Notes: generated from the letters alone by a model not told the origin. Positions 31,436 to 43,202 are shown, numbered from the stretch's first letter. The stretch: 64,000 nt of DNA from Siphonodentalium dalli (GCA_032622095.1 CP136061.1:11549287-11613286), one strand, 5' to 3'. Translations and numbers: made by a program.

Positions 31436-31544
31436 CCGACAAAAGGCCGTTATAAGCCGTTATAAGCCGTGGAGCACAATGTTGGGCAAATGATTGGGAA
31501 GGTAGTTTATTAAAGTGCCGAAAAGCGATGGATTGCTTAATTAA

Positions 31545-31705
31545 CCCTTTGAGTGCCAGGGCCGATGAGACAGGGCCGATCTCATCGGCCCTAAACCTAC
31601 AAAATAAGTCTGTTAAAGAATATAAGAATAAATTATTAAAATTGTGAGAAGAAAAAAAAACAGGGTATATGGGTTGATACAAAAATCGACCTGGCACTCA
31701 AAGGG
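31545..31705. mobile_element. piggyBac-like MITE P2, short copy lacking hairpin A
   Basis: TTAA at 31541-31544 and 31706-31709; ends CCCTTTGAGTGCCA and CCTGGCACTCAAAGGG. The right part reads AAATTATTAAAATTGTGAGA, then AACAGGGTATATGGGTTGAT. At the point where the 10 kb and 57 kb copies carry hairpin A, only a short A-run is present. It is either the ancestral empty state or a precise loss. Confidence 0.85.
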
Positions 31706-31709
31706 TTAA

Positions 31710-32865
31710 ACGCTCCATCACCGGGTTACAGAACTGACGACGATACCAGTGAAATTTCATATATATTACTACAGACTTATAAACTATTACTTACAAATCT
31801 ACACCTGCTTAGTCATGCATATATAACCCGAAATTTCAAAAGTAATCATTTTGATACTTCGCGGCCTACGCATATGTTTGAATTTCAAATTTTTTTAAAC
31901 CCAATTATGTACCACGGTCCCATCTTTATATTATACTACCAATATATGACAATCATGATACTGATGTTTATTCAAACGTTTATGATGCACAAATATTTAA
32001 CTATAATTCTAAGATTGTACACATACGTTTTTCATATAGTATTCTCTTATTTCCAAAATTTTAAAACGTCGAGCAATCTTATATTATGCTCCTATTAGTT
32101 TATTTGACTTCTAATTTGTCCGTTGTGCTTCGGAATGTGTACCTAGATTTATTACACACCTTTGTCCATGTTACTGGAGACAGGTTTACCCCTGTATTAT
32201 CTGGTGTTCCCATGCAAATATTGCATATGTAATAATTGTCTTTGATCAAGATATGTGGGCAGGCAGCAGGAGCATGTCTAGGAAATTACAATAAAAATCG
32301 TATTTTATACCAGTTAAAACCTGTTTAAACAGGCATAACACTGGTTTCTGTTGTTTTATATCTATTATTATATTAGCTAGTCAATTATTGATAACCATCA
32401 TATAGATTTAGAAGTCTAAATTTCTGTAAATTGACATTTCTTAAATTGACATAATTTGGAGATGGATAGGGGTGGATGTCAAAAATTTGATGGATAAAAA
32501 TTACACGGAAGGATGGGTCCTAAAATTTGGAAAACAAGCACAATCAATCTTGTGCATGCATTTACCCCCCCCCACTGGACAGCGTCTCAGAATAATTCAG
32601 AAATATGTGTAACCGACAAAAGTATAAAATAAATTCTGGATTTGATTTTAAAGGTCAGACAGTGTAGCTAGGGTACTGAATTCTACCTTGTAGTTTGGTT
32701 TGTCAGTTGCGTATACGGAGTGCAGGGGTAGAAATAAGACTAACGGCATGACATAGCGACTGAAATGGAGATAAACCCCAACAGCCACATCATCAACAAC
32801 AACACAGCGATAAAAGGACAGATCTATAATGGTAAATCATGCTGCGAAATTCAAAAACAAATATT
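31710..32865. other. Unassigned AT-rich DNA
   Basis: A frame at 31874-32098 is rich in hydrophobic residues but has low complexity and no domain. A C-run lies at 32563-32572. Nothing else is recognised. Confidence 0.4.
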
Positions 32866-32869
32866 TTTC

Positions 32870-33146
32870 ACCCATACAGAGCCCCAGACAAACATGAGCA
32901 GACAACACTCTTCTATATGCTTCTATATATGTGTGGGGCTCCCTGCAGGGTAATGGATGTTTTTTATTTTATGTTCTAAAAATTGTAAGAAACATTTATT
33001 TAAAAAACATGATAAAAAATTGTTAGGCCAATGCATTCTCTTATATATGCGAGGCGACCTATGGTCGACTCGCATATATAAGAGAATGCATTGGCACAGG
33101 GTAAATAAATCCCGACTTACGACTGGATTTGATATGGCGGGTCACA
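32870..33146. mobile_element. M1 MITE, 5'-truncated copy (module B, hairpin A, right TIR)
   Basis: Module B at 32878-32944, hairpin A forward at 33028-33094, then GGGTAAATAAATCCCGACTT and the TIR ending GGCGGGTCACA at 33146. The left half is missing. The flank that follows (ATATAGTTACTTGATTCCCA and the 33-base minisatellite unit) is identical, in mirror image, to the flank of the 37.98 kb copy. Confidence 0.85.
33028..33094 (+). repeat. Hairpin module A, forward
   Basis: Consensus arms and loop; flanks GTTAGG and CACAGGG. Confidence 0.95.
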
Positions 33147-33171
33147 TATAGTTACTTGATTCCCATTGATT

Positions 33172-33482
33172 ATGTTAGGGTGGATACACACATGCATGTA
33201 ATTATATAATTATTCAATAAAAAAGTTAAACTTCGATTTGTTAATCACTAAATGTTATTTTTTTTAATGAAATTTCACCACCAACATAATCCATTCGTAT
33301 TTCTTAATTAGTTGTGACGGGCAGAGAAACACACTCTACGCAGTGCGCATGTGTAGGCATATTCAGTTAATAGTATCAACAAACTATGTGTTGAACTTAT
33401 CAGTTAACACCCCTCTAAGGGTGGATACACACATGCATGTAATCTATGTAAGGGTGGATACACACAAGCATGTAATCTCTGT
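33172..33482. repeat. Short outlier units of the 33-base minisatellite
   Basis: GGGTGGATACACACATGCAT occurs at about 33178 and again at 33420 and 33453, spaced by unrelated AT-rich sequence. These are the reverse complement of the array at 37.47-37.96 kb. Confidence 0.85.
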
Positions 33483-33829
33483 AATTATCGTGTATTTGGC
33501 GTTTTACATGGATCATACAGACGATGTAATATGTCTTCACTGACAACCCAATCATTGCCTATGTGTTGAACGCACTGAGTTCTAGTTCCTATTAAGTTGG
33601 AATGTAGATAAGACGTTATCTTGGACCGAGTCGCCAGGCCACTTAAAACAAGAAAACTAAGATGCATGCATCAGGTCGGCCGTGAACTATCTACCATAGA
33701 ATTGTTGTAGCTATCGATTATACATTTTGGAACACCTGTCTGTATGTATGTGTGTATGCATGAATGCATGTGTGTATGTGTTATAGACTCTAACACTGCT
33801 CGACTGATCCGACTCGGATTTGGTATTTA

Positions 33830-34340
33830 ACGTGTCAACTTGACCTCGCTCATAGGCATGTTTCTGGACCTTGACCGATCCGACTAAAAATTTGTGTGTA
33901 GGACTACTTCGATCCCGGGAGCAATATTGACGGGTCCAATTTCACGTGGGACCATGTTCTCGAACGTGCTGATGTAGGCATGTTTCTGGACTATTTGGAC
34001 GGGTCAAATCTTGATCCCGACCTGACTTTGACATTCAAAAAGATCAATTCAAGGTCAAATCTGGTAAAACGAAGTATTTCAACGAAATATAATACCTACT
34101 GTTACTTTTGTCCCAGGAGTGTTTCGGGTGGGTCAAATTATGACCCTGACCTGATCTTGACATTCAAAATTGTCAAATCGGGTAAAGCCGGGCGGATTTC
34201 GACGGGTACTTTTGTCGTGACTTTTGTCCGGGGAGTGTTTTGGGCGGGTCAAATCGTGACCCGACATGACGTTTACCTTTAAAATGGTCAATTCAAGGTT
34301 AAATCGCGCAATTCTCCGAAAATCAGAGGGGAACATCCCG
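33830..34340. repeat. Degenerate repeat with TTGACATTCAAAA words
   Basis: GGGTCAAAT, CCTGAC.TGA, TTGACATTCAAAA and GGTCAAATC recur at intervals of about 125-150 bases across four diverged units. Frames at 33980-34282 and 34133-34357 (minus) span several units and show no domain. Confidence 0.55.
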
Positions 34341-34529
34341 GACGAAGTAGGGTCCACCAGCTACTATTATATATTTCTAGATTTAGTTACAAACTAAATA
34401 CCTGTATATTGTACAAAGAAATGTTTGACAAATATATCTGTATCAATATTACCATACGGGTCATTAAAATAGATACGACGAAACAAATTTTGAAGGGTGC
34501 ATGGTATCAGGTAAATTTTTATATTTCAA

Positions 34530-35920
34530 ATGATGACAGGAATGCGGAAAGTTGAAGTACCTACGTAATACTGGCTATCCGAATGAAGAGATATACATGT
34601 ATATAAAAACCAAAATAGAAGATGACTGCTGGCGACAATGTTTTCCAAAAAAATTCAAAGCATTCGATAGCTCCCATCTAGTTGTCAGCCCGAAGATCAA
34701 TATAAAGTGTGGTGACTATCAGATGAGGGATATGACTGTACAGTTGCTAAACAATTCAGTCACGCAAAAGAGGATCAAACAGTAAGATACCAAATTGCTG
34801 CCTGTGGTAATGTTTTTTAACGAAATTCGGGAAAATTAGATTACTCTCCCCCTGGTTATCCAGAAGATCATTGTGGAATCTGGTGACGATCGGACAAGGG
34901 GTGTCGTCTGTAGGATCAACCAAATTATTTAGCCATAAAAATAGTAAAATTCAAGATCACCGCTGGCAGTGATGTCTTCACAAGGACAGCTTGAGAACAA
35001 AACATGGCTCACATCTAGCGGTGACCCAAACTATCCACATGAGAAAAAGTTCTCCAATAAAAGCTGGCTGCAGGGTGCGCCAATTGATTCAAATTCGAAA
35101 TTTAACAGGGTGTACTGCTTGTGGCCATGTTTTCCCCGCAAATTTGATAGACTGATGGACAAAACCACTGAATCCGTTGAATCAATATACATGTATACAT
35201 GGATTAATGTATATGCATTGTTATACACAGTACTGGTATATAAAGGTACTGAAAATAACAATATTACTAGTATACACAAAATAAACCATATATCATGGCT
35301 ATGGGTTCTAATATCCGAATATGACAGCTGATAACTTGGTGTGAATTGAAGAGTGGTGGTGTCTCACGCATATCTAACCCTCCATGTTAGAAACATGCCA
35401 TTAAATGTCATAAGTATAATCTAGCTTGAGGACAGAAGTTATCCATAAAAACCCCCCTTAATTCAACCAGGTCCTCGCGCGATGTATGGTCGATCACATG
35501 ATGATCTAGGGGGGGATTAGAATTGTTGTATAAAAACAGCACTGCATGTAAATATAAAATAAAATAGTGCTACATCTTATTACAGATTATTGCCATATAT
35601 AATCAGTGACTATACAGACAGTCTGACAAAATAAAGTTTCAGTGACACTCTATCCGAAGAGGGGAATAATTCCATCTGTTACAGTCAATGGAGCAATTAT
35701 GAATCTGGAAAGGTGAAATTTCTAAGTAATACTAGATATCGACATGACGCGATAACATATAACGTAAATGCAATATGGCCGCTGGCGACCATTTTTTCCT
35801 ATAAAATTAAAAAAATATTTGATAGCTCTCATCTGATAGATCAATATCAAGATAAATATGAAGTTTAGTGATGATCGGATGAGTGAAGTGGACTGTGCTA
35901 AACGGTTTAGTAATGCTTAA
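34530..35920. repeat. Diverged tandem units (CTGGCGACAATG / AAGTTTGGTGA type)
   Basis: Blocks such as TACGTAATACTGGCTATCCG, GACTGCTGGCGACAATG, GATAGCTCCCATCTAG and TGGTGACTATCAGATGAGGG recur at 35720-35900 with changes, and in part at 34830-35150. This is an old multi-unit repeat rather than a gene. The frames at 34552-34785 and 34969-35331 have no recognised domain. Confidence 0.5.
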
Positions 35921-36235
35921 AAAGATTTTTACCTTAATATTTTTATGTTCACTTTATAAACTTCACTGAGTCATCTTTGTCATGTATTGAGTTTGATATC
36001 TGTTGTTAACAGTTTATAAATCATGTATGTCTCATGTTTGTTATTTTAATTTATGTGTTTATTATCATTAAATAAAGTTGAATTCCTTAAAAAGATTCTT
36101 ACCTCAATGTTTTTATGTTCACTTTATAAACTCTACTGAGTCATCTTTGTCATGTATTGAATTTGATATCTTTTGTTAACAGTTCATAAATTATGTATGT
36201 CTCGTGTTCGTTATTATATTATATACACTTTATAG
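35917..36235. repeat. 170-base tandem duplication with a LINE-like 3' end
   Basis: AAAAAGATT, TTTTTATGTTCACTTTATAA and GAGTCATCTTTGTCATGTAT occur twice, 170 bases apart. The first unit ends with TATCATTAAATAAAGTTGAA, which resembles a polyadenylation signal at the end of a retroelement. Duplication by repeated retrotransposon-tail insertion is an inference. Confidence 0.7.
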
Positions 36236-36239
36236 TGTG

Positions 36240-37440
36240 TTTCAGAACGAAAACAAAATGAATAAAATCAACAAATTTGTAAATTTAAAAACAATTCAAA
36301 CGTTGTTGTATTCCATGTCCCAGCCCGGACATATACACCAAATTTCAATAATATTCATTGAGAAACAACGGACCAAACGCCATATAACACCCCGTATGCA
36401 TCTTTTATTCCGAGTTGGCCTTTTATTCCGAGTTGGCACGCGCCGATTGGGCGAGTTAGCCCATGGGGCGAGTACGCCGATTCCGACACCTTTTCTATTT
36501 GCAGCAGGTTAAGTTTACGCGTAATTTAATTTACAAAGTTCCCCAATTGGTATCGTAAATAGAGCGACCTTATTTGACAGAGAATGCCTCTGTTATTGAT
36601 TATAAAGTTGCTATACATTAAAAACGACAATTCACATGCTCGTTCAAGCGCAGTAGTCTATTTTCCCCATGTTAAAGGACATCCACAAATACTAAATAAC
36701 GCTAACTTACTGCCGAATGTTTTACACGACAACTGTTAACATATTTGGGCTGAATTCATCTGACGCGGTATTATTCCTCAAAATAAACAACAAAACCATC
36801 GTTACTTGGAAATGTAGTTTGGGCTAACATTTACATAAATCCTCCATATCATTATTCCGACACACACGTCAGATGAAAAACTCACATGAAGTAACCGGCC
36901 AAATTGGCCGAAATAATTGTTCGTGGGATAACCCATATGGTAGACTCTCTATTTAAATAATTACCAGTCCTCTCTTATTTATAGCAGTGGTGGATTAAGA
37001 TTTCCCCGACACATGCAGGGGCTATATATGACCCCGAACGCTACCAGGCGTGGGTGGCTAACTCTAAGCTATTTAAGTAAAACATATCATATTGTATCTT
37101 CTTGCCCAGATTATTCCGACCGATACATTCAACTAAGTCCCTTAGCGATTTGAAGCTTTCGAGACCCCACCCAAACAAGCATCATGGTTGAAAATGTTCT
37201 ACATCAAGCATGTATATGCCAGACGTATGGCTTCTGGTGTTCGTGCATTAATCAAATGCCAGATATCACACAGACTTGACTAATTTCCGCACCCGCAAGA
37301 GAAGACATGTTTTGGACTGGTGTTAAATGTACTGATAGAAGACAATTTGACTTCGCTTAGCACTACTCACTTGTCTGGCCTGTTAACAATGAACCGCTCG
37401 CGCGCAGGTGATTAATGTTGTCAATTATTGGTGTGGTCAT
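36240..37440. other. Unassigned DNA
   Basis: TTTTATTCCGAGTTGGC occurs twice in tandem at about 36405-36437. The frame at 36204-36512 shows no domain. Nothing else is recognised. Confidence 0.4.
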
Positions 37441-37466
37441 GTAAAATACATGTACATACAGAAATT

Positions 37467-37957
37467 ACATGCATGTGTGTATCCACCCTAACAGAGATTA
37501 CATGCATGTGTGTATCCACCCTAACATAAATTACATGCATGTGTGTATCCACCCTAACAGAGATTACATGCATGTGTGTATCCACCCTAACAGAGATTAC
37601 ATGCATGTGTGTATCCACCCTAACAGAGATTACATGCGTGTGTGTGTCCACCATAACAGAGATTACATGCATGTGTGTATCCACCCTAACAGAGATTACA
37701 TGCATGTGTGTATCCATCCTCACAGAGATTACATGCATGTGTGTATCCACCCTCACAGAGATTACATGGATGTGTGTATCCACCCTAACAGAGATTACAT
37801 GCATGTGTGTATCCACCCTAACAGAGATTACATGCATGTGTGTATCCACCTAACAAAGATTACATGCATGTGTGTATCCACCCTAACAGAGATTACATGC
37901 ATGTGTGTATCCACCCTAACAGAGATTACATGCATGTGTGTATCCACCCTAACATAA
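37467..37957. repeat. Minisatellite, 33-base unit, fifteen copies
   Basis: The unit is ACATGCATGTGTGTATCCAC followed by CCTAACAGAGATT. Since 33 is eleven codons, frames on both strands stay open (37421-37849 minus; 37469-37957 and 37539-37853 plus). These peptides, such as MHVCIHPNRDY repeats, are artefacts. The array abuts the M1 MITE at 37981 through CATAATCAATGGGAATCAAG. Confidence 0.95.
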
Positions 37958-38033
37958 TCAATGGGAATCAAGTAACTATATGTGACCCGCCATATCAAAT
38001 CCAGTCGTAAGTCGGGATTTTTTTTACCCTGTG

Positions 38034-38100
38034 CCAATGCATTCTCTTATATATGCGAGTCGACCATAGGTCGCCTCGCATATATAAGAGAATGCATTGG
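38034..38100 (-). repeat. Hairpin module A, reverse
   Basis: Perfect arms with loop TCGACCATAGGTCGC; flanks ACCCTGTG and CCAAACA. Confidence 0.95.
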
Positions 38101-38317
38101 CCAAACAATTTTTTATCATGTTTTTTAAATAAATGTTTCTTACAATTTTTAGAACATAAAATAAAAAACATCCATTACCCTGCAGGGAGCCCCACACATA
38201 TATAGAAGCATATAGAAGAGTGTCGCCTGCTCATGTTTGTCTGGGGCTCTGTATGGGTGAAATTATAAAATTGTTAGAATAGAAGAAAAATTATTAAAAT
38301 TGTTAAAAATTGTTAGG

Positions 38318-38384
38318 CCAATGCATTCTCTTATATATGCGAGGTGACCTATGGTCGACTCGCATATATAAGAGAATGCATTGG
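38318..38384 (+). repeat. Hairpin module A, forward
   Basis: Perfect arms; loop GTGACCTATGGTCGA, one base from consensus; flanks GTTAGG and AACAGGG. Confidence 0.95.
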
Positions 38385-38544
38385 AACAGGGTAAAAAAAA
38401 TCCCGACTTACGACTGGATTTGATATGGCGGGTCACATATTCATTTATTCATTTGGCTTTAAAACCCTTCCATGACTGTCGTCTGCTTGGGTCCGTGTGA
38501 TGCTCCACATAGGATAGTGTTAAAACATCCATTAATGGTTGTAG

Positions 38545-38650
38545 CTGCGCTGGTGCAGCATTAAATATAATGTGCCAGTGCATTATCTTATATATGCGAG
38601 TCTCCCGTAGTAAGCCTCGAATATATAACAGAAAACACTGGCCAAAAGGT
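38545..38650. repeat. Diverged hairpin A relative, CAGTGCATT subtype
   Basis: GCGCTGGTGCAGCATTAAAT precedes a hairpin with arms CCAGTGCATTATCTTATATA / ATATATAACAGAAAACACTGG and loop TCTCCCGTAGTAAGCCTC. It matches the partial motif at 62-118. It marks a second subtype of the hairpin with its own flanks. Confidence 0.7.
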
Positions 38651-38734
38651 CACAGTAAATATTGGACACCTCAAGAAATATTCTGGGAAGTATCTATATA
38701 TATAGCTATATAGTCTCTAGCTATAAACCTCATC

Positions 38735-39035
38735 TTCTGGGATCTATAGTCTCAGATTAACATTGATTTTATTTCACAAATTAACCTCATCTTCTGGGAA
38801 GTATATATAGTCTCAGATTAACTTTGTTTCACTTTTTCCCTTTTGCTCAGTTTCTAGATCCCCTCATTTGCAGAAGATTACATGCATAATATAATTGACT
38901 AATGAGTGAACATCGCCAACTTCAACTGGGGAACTTCAACCTGACCCTAGGTCTCCCATAGGAGACTATAGATAATTCCCAGAAGATGAGGCCTAAGCAA
39001 AGTGAGGTTGCCAGACGGTGAATTTGGTGACGCTT
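38735..39035. mobile_element. Inverted-repeat element with CTCATCTTCTGGGAAG ends, joined to an F1 half unit
   Basis: CCTCATCTTCTGGGAAGTAT at 38787 is mirrored by AATTCCCAGAAGATGAGG at 38975. The next bases, CCTAAGCAAAGTGAGGTTGC and GGTGAATTTGGTGACGCTTC, are an F1 arm. The same junction occurs at 52620-52680. The middle includes CACTAAT...CAACTTCAACTGGGGAACTT, mirrored near 52480. Confidence 0.65.
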
Positions 39036-39039
39036 CGTT

Positions 39040-40050
39040 CAATGTGGGACACAAAGCCATAATAAGAGTTCAAAGTTTTCATATTTTAATTTATTTTAGT
39101 TTTTTTCATACGAAAAAAAACAAAAATCAAAAATATTTTAAATAAAATATGGTCAACAATAATATGTATATAATAACAAAGATAGTGAGTGAATATGTGA
39201 TAAATGTTACCCCCTTATTCTTCTGTTCTGTGTCATAAACTCATTTTCATAATAATTGCCATCGTGTTTGCATCGTTCATAGAGCACACGAGTGAATTTT
39301 GCAATAATTCATGGCTCAAATTCATTTATTTGTTGCATATATTCTGTTGAGTATAAAAGGAAATGGTCCCTTAAATAGCCAGTTTAGTGTATAGTACCCA
39401 TTTAAGCCACATGGCGGTTTGCGCTCCAAAAAATACACAAAATAATATTATCATGTAAAAAAATTCCCGATTTCAAAATACGTAAATAAATGCCTTAACT
39501 ACCCTTCTACGACCAAGATATGTTCCAAAACGACGCATTGAATTCGTGAAAATTACAACAAAATCGTGGTGTTTGGGGCCCAAACAATGACGAAACGATA
39601 TAAAATATACGCAAAAATACAACAAACAAAATGCGTTTTTAGCGCTATATCGACAAATTCGCGCATGAATAATTTACGTATGTATATTTTGAGACTTCCC
39701 TTCCCGAATTAAGTAAGAACACGTTTTGGGGTCGAATGAGTTTAAGTAATCCGCTGGAACTTGTATCGAAACGATTTTAAAATCCTTTGAATTATATCAA
39801 TATTTCCCCAAATTAAAAGATAATCAGTTTATAACTGTACGTTTCTTGAAGCTGTAAAGAGACGTATATCAGAAATATTTTAAAATCGATTTTGATAAAA
39901 AGTTTTATATGAAAGCCTAATGAAATATTCCTTGTGGACACAACATAATGGGTAAAACATCTACATGCACAAACAGTCCACGCAGGAAGAAACGATTTTC
40001 ACACACGATTTATATTAAGACTGATGTATTCCTGACTTTATTCCTGACAC
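39040..40050. repeat. AT-rich DNA with a relative of the 13.3 kb repeat
   Basis: CACATGGCGGTTTGCGCTCC, CTACCCTTCTACGACCAAG and GACGCATTGAATTCGTGAAA align with 13330-13480. No coding signal is recognised. Confidence 0.45.
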
Positions 40051-40117
40051 ATTACGAGTGGTGCATGTGATGTCGAAAAATCCAGCTTGCGTTATGGTTC
40101 AATACTGTATGGGCAGC

Positions 40118-40207
40118 CGGCCCAGTGGGGATCGTCAGGTTTCTGTATGGGCAGCCGGCCCAGTGGGGATCGTCAGGGGCAGCCGGCCCAGTGGGGATCG
40201 TCAGGTG
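40118..40207. repeat. Three-copy GC-rich tandem repeat
   Basis: GGGCAGCCGGCCCAGTGGGG followed by ATCGTCAGG occurs three times, two copies directly adjacent and one separated by TTTCTGTAT. CAGCCGGC is self-complementary in part. Small frames here on both strands are artefacts. Confidence 0.9.
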
Positions 40208-40274
40208 GGACCGGTTTCTCGATGTCGCATCCAACTATATAAGCTGTATAGTATATAGTAGCCACCTCAAAAAT

Positions 40275-41155
40275 GATTATTAACGCCACCGGTGTATACT
40301 GTTGGCCAAATTATAGAAATCTGTGGTCCTATGTAGGTTTTATAAATATATTGGGTCGCCTTAAAAGCTGTAGTGCTACCCCGAATGCAGTAAAAGGTTT
40401 AGTTGTTATGTCAATAATGTTGATTTTAGATTTTTTGTGATTAGATATGCCAAAAAATAATCTGCAAGTCCTATATTTGATTTGATTTTACTTTATTTTA
40501 CTTTAGTTTATTTATTAACGCCACCGGTGTATACTGTTCTACAAATTTTTAGAAAGTTGTGGTCCCATTGACATTTTATAAATAGATAATGTTTTTTTTC
40601 CGGTTATTTTGGGACGCGTTAAAGTTGTAATGCGACCCCGAATCCGGTAAAACTGTAGTTGGAATGTCCAAGTTCGTGAAAGTTCTATTGACTATGCCGA
40701 TGATTTGAGAAGCTTTATTGTTTTAGGATATTGTAGAAAGTCTAATCTGGCCGTGTCAAATTGAGCTATAGCGATGGGATATCTCGCAGGACAACACATT
40801 TCTGGTTTTCGTGGAGTGTGTATTCGCTGGGTGTCTTATAGTTGCAGTATGTAACTATTATGACCGCGTTAATTGCTTTCGATGTTTAGGTATGAACAAT
40901 GGCTGGGCCATGCACTCTTGTCGGGAACACAATGTTTCCGATTTTTTATCCGAATTTAGAAGCTTTCTGGTGTGGTGAATGAGAAACCTGCAGCAATAAG
41001 CCGTAGTTTTTGTAATAATTTGAAGGATTAGTTGTTTTAACGGAATTCTGAGGCGGTGCATTCATGTAACCAATATATTTTATATTATAATTTATATTTA
41101 TGGCTAATAATATGATCTTGGTGGCGTTACCATTTCTGATTATGGTTTTCTTGTT
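40275..41155 (+). repeat. Dispersed repeat R1, copy 2 (empty-site reference)
   Basis: GCCACCGGTGTATACTGT occurs at 40286 and again at 40520, so the start block is present twice. From 40513 on, the sequence parallels 7640-9010. It lacks the SINE (GTCTTATAG joins TTGCAG) and the MITE (one GCAGCAATAAG), and so shows the pre-insertion state for both. Confidence 0.8.
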
Positions 41156-41159
41156 ATGT

Positions 41160-42040
41160 CATTACATAGTCATTACCTGATATCTCCCAAAAGATACATA
41201 TTTCAATATTATTCCATATGCAATATTAGTGTGATAACCATGCATTAGTTGTTGTGTTATATCAAATATTTGTATATGCTAAAAAATGTATGCATACATT
41301 TAAGCAATAATAAACTATTCTAGTGGCGGCTTTGGTATTATCTTGGTTACCGTTTCATACGGACGTTGATAGATATACTCATGTAGTATAAGTCTGAAGC
41401 AGATTCCGAATTAAATCAACCAATCTGGAATCGCCTGAATATAATAATTTGGTCAATATTCACGATACAAATAACAACCATATTTCGATTTTCTCGTCTT
41501 CTCTCTGTTGCAATTGGTGGAAACAATATTACTTTTCGCTGTATATGGACATTCGGCGATTATTGAATTTACCATACAATATATAAATGAAAATTTGCTT
41601 ATTTGAATCACCCTTTCTCATCAGAATATCAGAATTGTGACGATATATACGATAAAGCGTGAGTAAATGTTACCTGTTTTATCGAATTGTTACAGTCTTT
41701 GTTTGTGTTTGTATAATTATTTACCATCTGATTCAACACGAAGGCATCCGTTTTAATTAATAATTTAGCGTTTAATTCGAAACTGTAAAGTCGATGATCA
41801 ATGCTTCATTAATTCTACCGAATTGCGAAAAAAGAAATAACAAAACTACATTTTATGAAATTATAACTGCAGACAAGTGAAACTAGAAATTGTTTCAGAT
41901 TGTAAAGCTTAGCTCTTGAAATGTCGATAACTGAATAAATATGAAAGGTGTCTACAATTCAAGAGTGTATATAGACACAGAACATAAGAATCGTGGGTGA
42001 CTCGTCGTGAATGTGAGATAATGTACACATTTACAGCCAA
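41160..42040. other. Unassigned AT-rich DNA
   Basis: No repeat shared with the rest of the window and no plausible frame was seen. Confidence 0.4.
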
Positions 42041-42211
42041 TTAGGGTGCGGTCACATATTCGCAAGTTTTCACATATGTTTTGCGGGTATTTCGTCGTAG
42101 AAAATCATATGGTGCCAGAATATGAACGGAAACATCCATATAACATACAGCTAACTACGTGACCCGCCATATCACATCCAGTCGTAAGTCGGGATTTTTT
42201 TTTACCCTGTG

Positions 42212-42278
42212 CCAATGCATTCTCTTATATATGCGAGTCGACCATAGGTCGCCTCGCATATATAAGAGAATGCATTGG
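42212..42278 (-). repeat. Hairpin module A, reverse
   Basis: Perfect arms, loop TCGACCATAGGTCGC, flanks ACCCTGTG and CCTAACA. Confidence 0.95.
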
Positions 42279-42508
42279 CCTAACAATTTTTTATCATTTT
42301 TTTTAAATAAATGTTTCTTACAATTTTTAGTACATAAAATAAAAAACATCCATTACCCTGCAGGGAGCCCCACACAAATATAGAAGCATATAGAAGAGTG
42401 TCGTCTGCTCATGTTTGTCTGGGGCTCTGTATGGGTGAAATTATTAAAGAATACGAAATTGTTAAAGAATACGAGAAAAAATTATTAAAATTGTAAAAAG
42501 TTGTTAGG

Positions 42509-42575
42509 CCAATGCATTCTCTTATATATGCGAGGCGACCTATGGTCGACTCGCATATATAAGAGAATGCATTGG
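42509..42575 (+). repeat. Hairpin module A, forward
   Basis: Perfect arms, loop GCGACCTATGGTCGA, flanks GTTAGG and CACAGGG. Confidence 0.95.
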
Positions 42576-42929
42576 CACAGGGTAAAAGTGAGAAGTTAAA
42601 TCTCTGTAGTTCCACATGTAGTAATGCTACAGAAATTTGCCTGTAAATAGCATGCTAATATCTCACAAGAATCAACCATAAACGTTGACGTATCAGTATA
42701 GAACGTTACGCGGGGAACTATATAGAAATTTACTTCTCATGTCGTTAGCTTTGGTGAAGATGCATTTTATCTGCTTGTTTCCGTTCATATGCTGGCACCA
42801 TATGGCTTTCTACGACGAAATGCAAGCAAAACGAATACCATGTAAACATGCAAACGTGTGAGCGTATCCTCATTGCATTCAACATTTGCACACTCCATCA
42901 CAATATTGATATAATATTCAGCTTGTAAG

Positions 42930-43130
42930 TATAACATTTGGAACTTCTGAAGTCATTATGCGTCGCATATATATATATATATACCACACTCCATCACAAT
43001 ATTCAGCTTGCAAGTATAACATGTGGAACTTCTGACAGTGAGTATATATGCGTCGCATATATATACCACACTCCATCACAATATTCAGCATGTATATATA
43101 ATTTTAACATTATGGAACTTCTGACAGTTA
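42930..43130. repeat. Three-copy tandem repeat around CACACTCCATCACAATATT
   Basis: CACACTCCATCACAATATTC, AGCTTGCAAGTATAACAT and GGAACTTCTGACAGT recur three times with a variable CATATATATA run between. The plus frame at 42938-43303 covers it and is not a gene. Confidence 0.8.
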
Positions 43131-43202
43131 TTATGGGTCGCATACACCACACGCCATCATCTCATCATCCTGTCTCGAGTTTTCGCACATCTAAATTCCG
43201 GA

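Larger units (their letters stand above)
37981..38437. mobile_element. M1 MITE, full-length 457-base copy
   Basis: TA lies on both sides; the ends are TGTGACCCGCCATATCAAAT and its exact complement. TIR homology continues through CCAGTCGTAAGTCGGGATTT. Hairpin A occurs reverse at 38034-38100 and forward at 38318-38384, and module B between at about 38183-38252. It is the best-preserved member of the family in the window. Confidence 0.9.
42159..42588. mobile_element. M1 MITE, right TIR lost
   Basis: Starts CGTGACCCGCCATATCACAT. Hairpin A reverse is at 42212-42278, module B at about 42365-42430 and hairpin A forward at 42509-42575. After CACAGGGTAAAAGTGAGAAG the expected TIR is absent. Frames at 42155-42615 on both strands reflect this element. 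Confidence 0.85.
42043..42870. mobile_element. M2 MITE with an M1 element nested inside
   Basis: The left end AGGGTGCGGTCACA and right end TGTGAGCGTATCCT are inverted relatives. Inward, ATTTCGTCGTAGAAAATCAT, ATGGTGCCAGAATATGAACG and AACATCC are mirrored by CGTTCATATGCTGGCACCAT and TTCTACGACGAAAT. An M1 element (42159-42588) lies within. Partial M2 copies are at 19985-20400 and 52248-52370. Confidence 0.7.

Noticed and set aside
35031-35331. Overlapping frames on both strands near 35 kb
   Set aside because: They lie in diverged repeat units and show no recognisable protein.
37421-37957. Repeated peptide frames resembling a repeat protein
   Set aside because: The 33-base minisatellite keeps several frames open on both strands; the peptide is a by-product of the period.
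37467-37957. CRISPR-like regular direct repeats
   Set aside because: Units are contiguous, with no unique spacers, in a eukaryotic sequence; this is a minisatellite.
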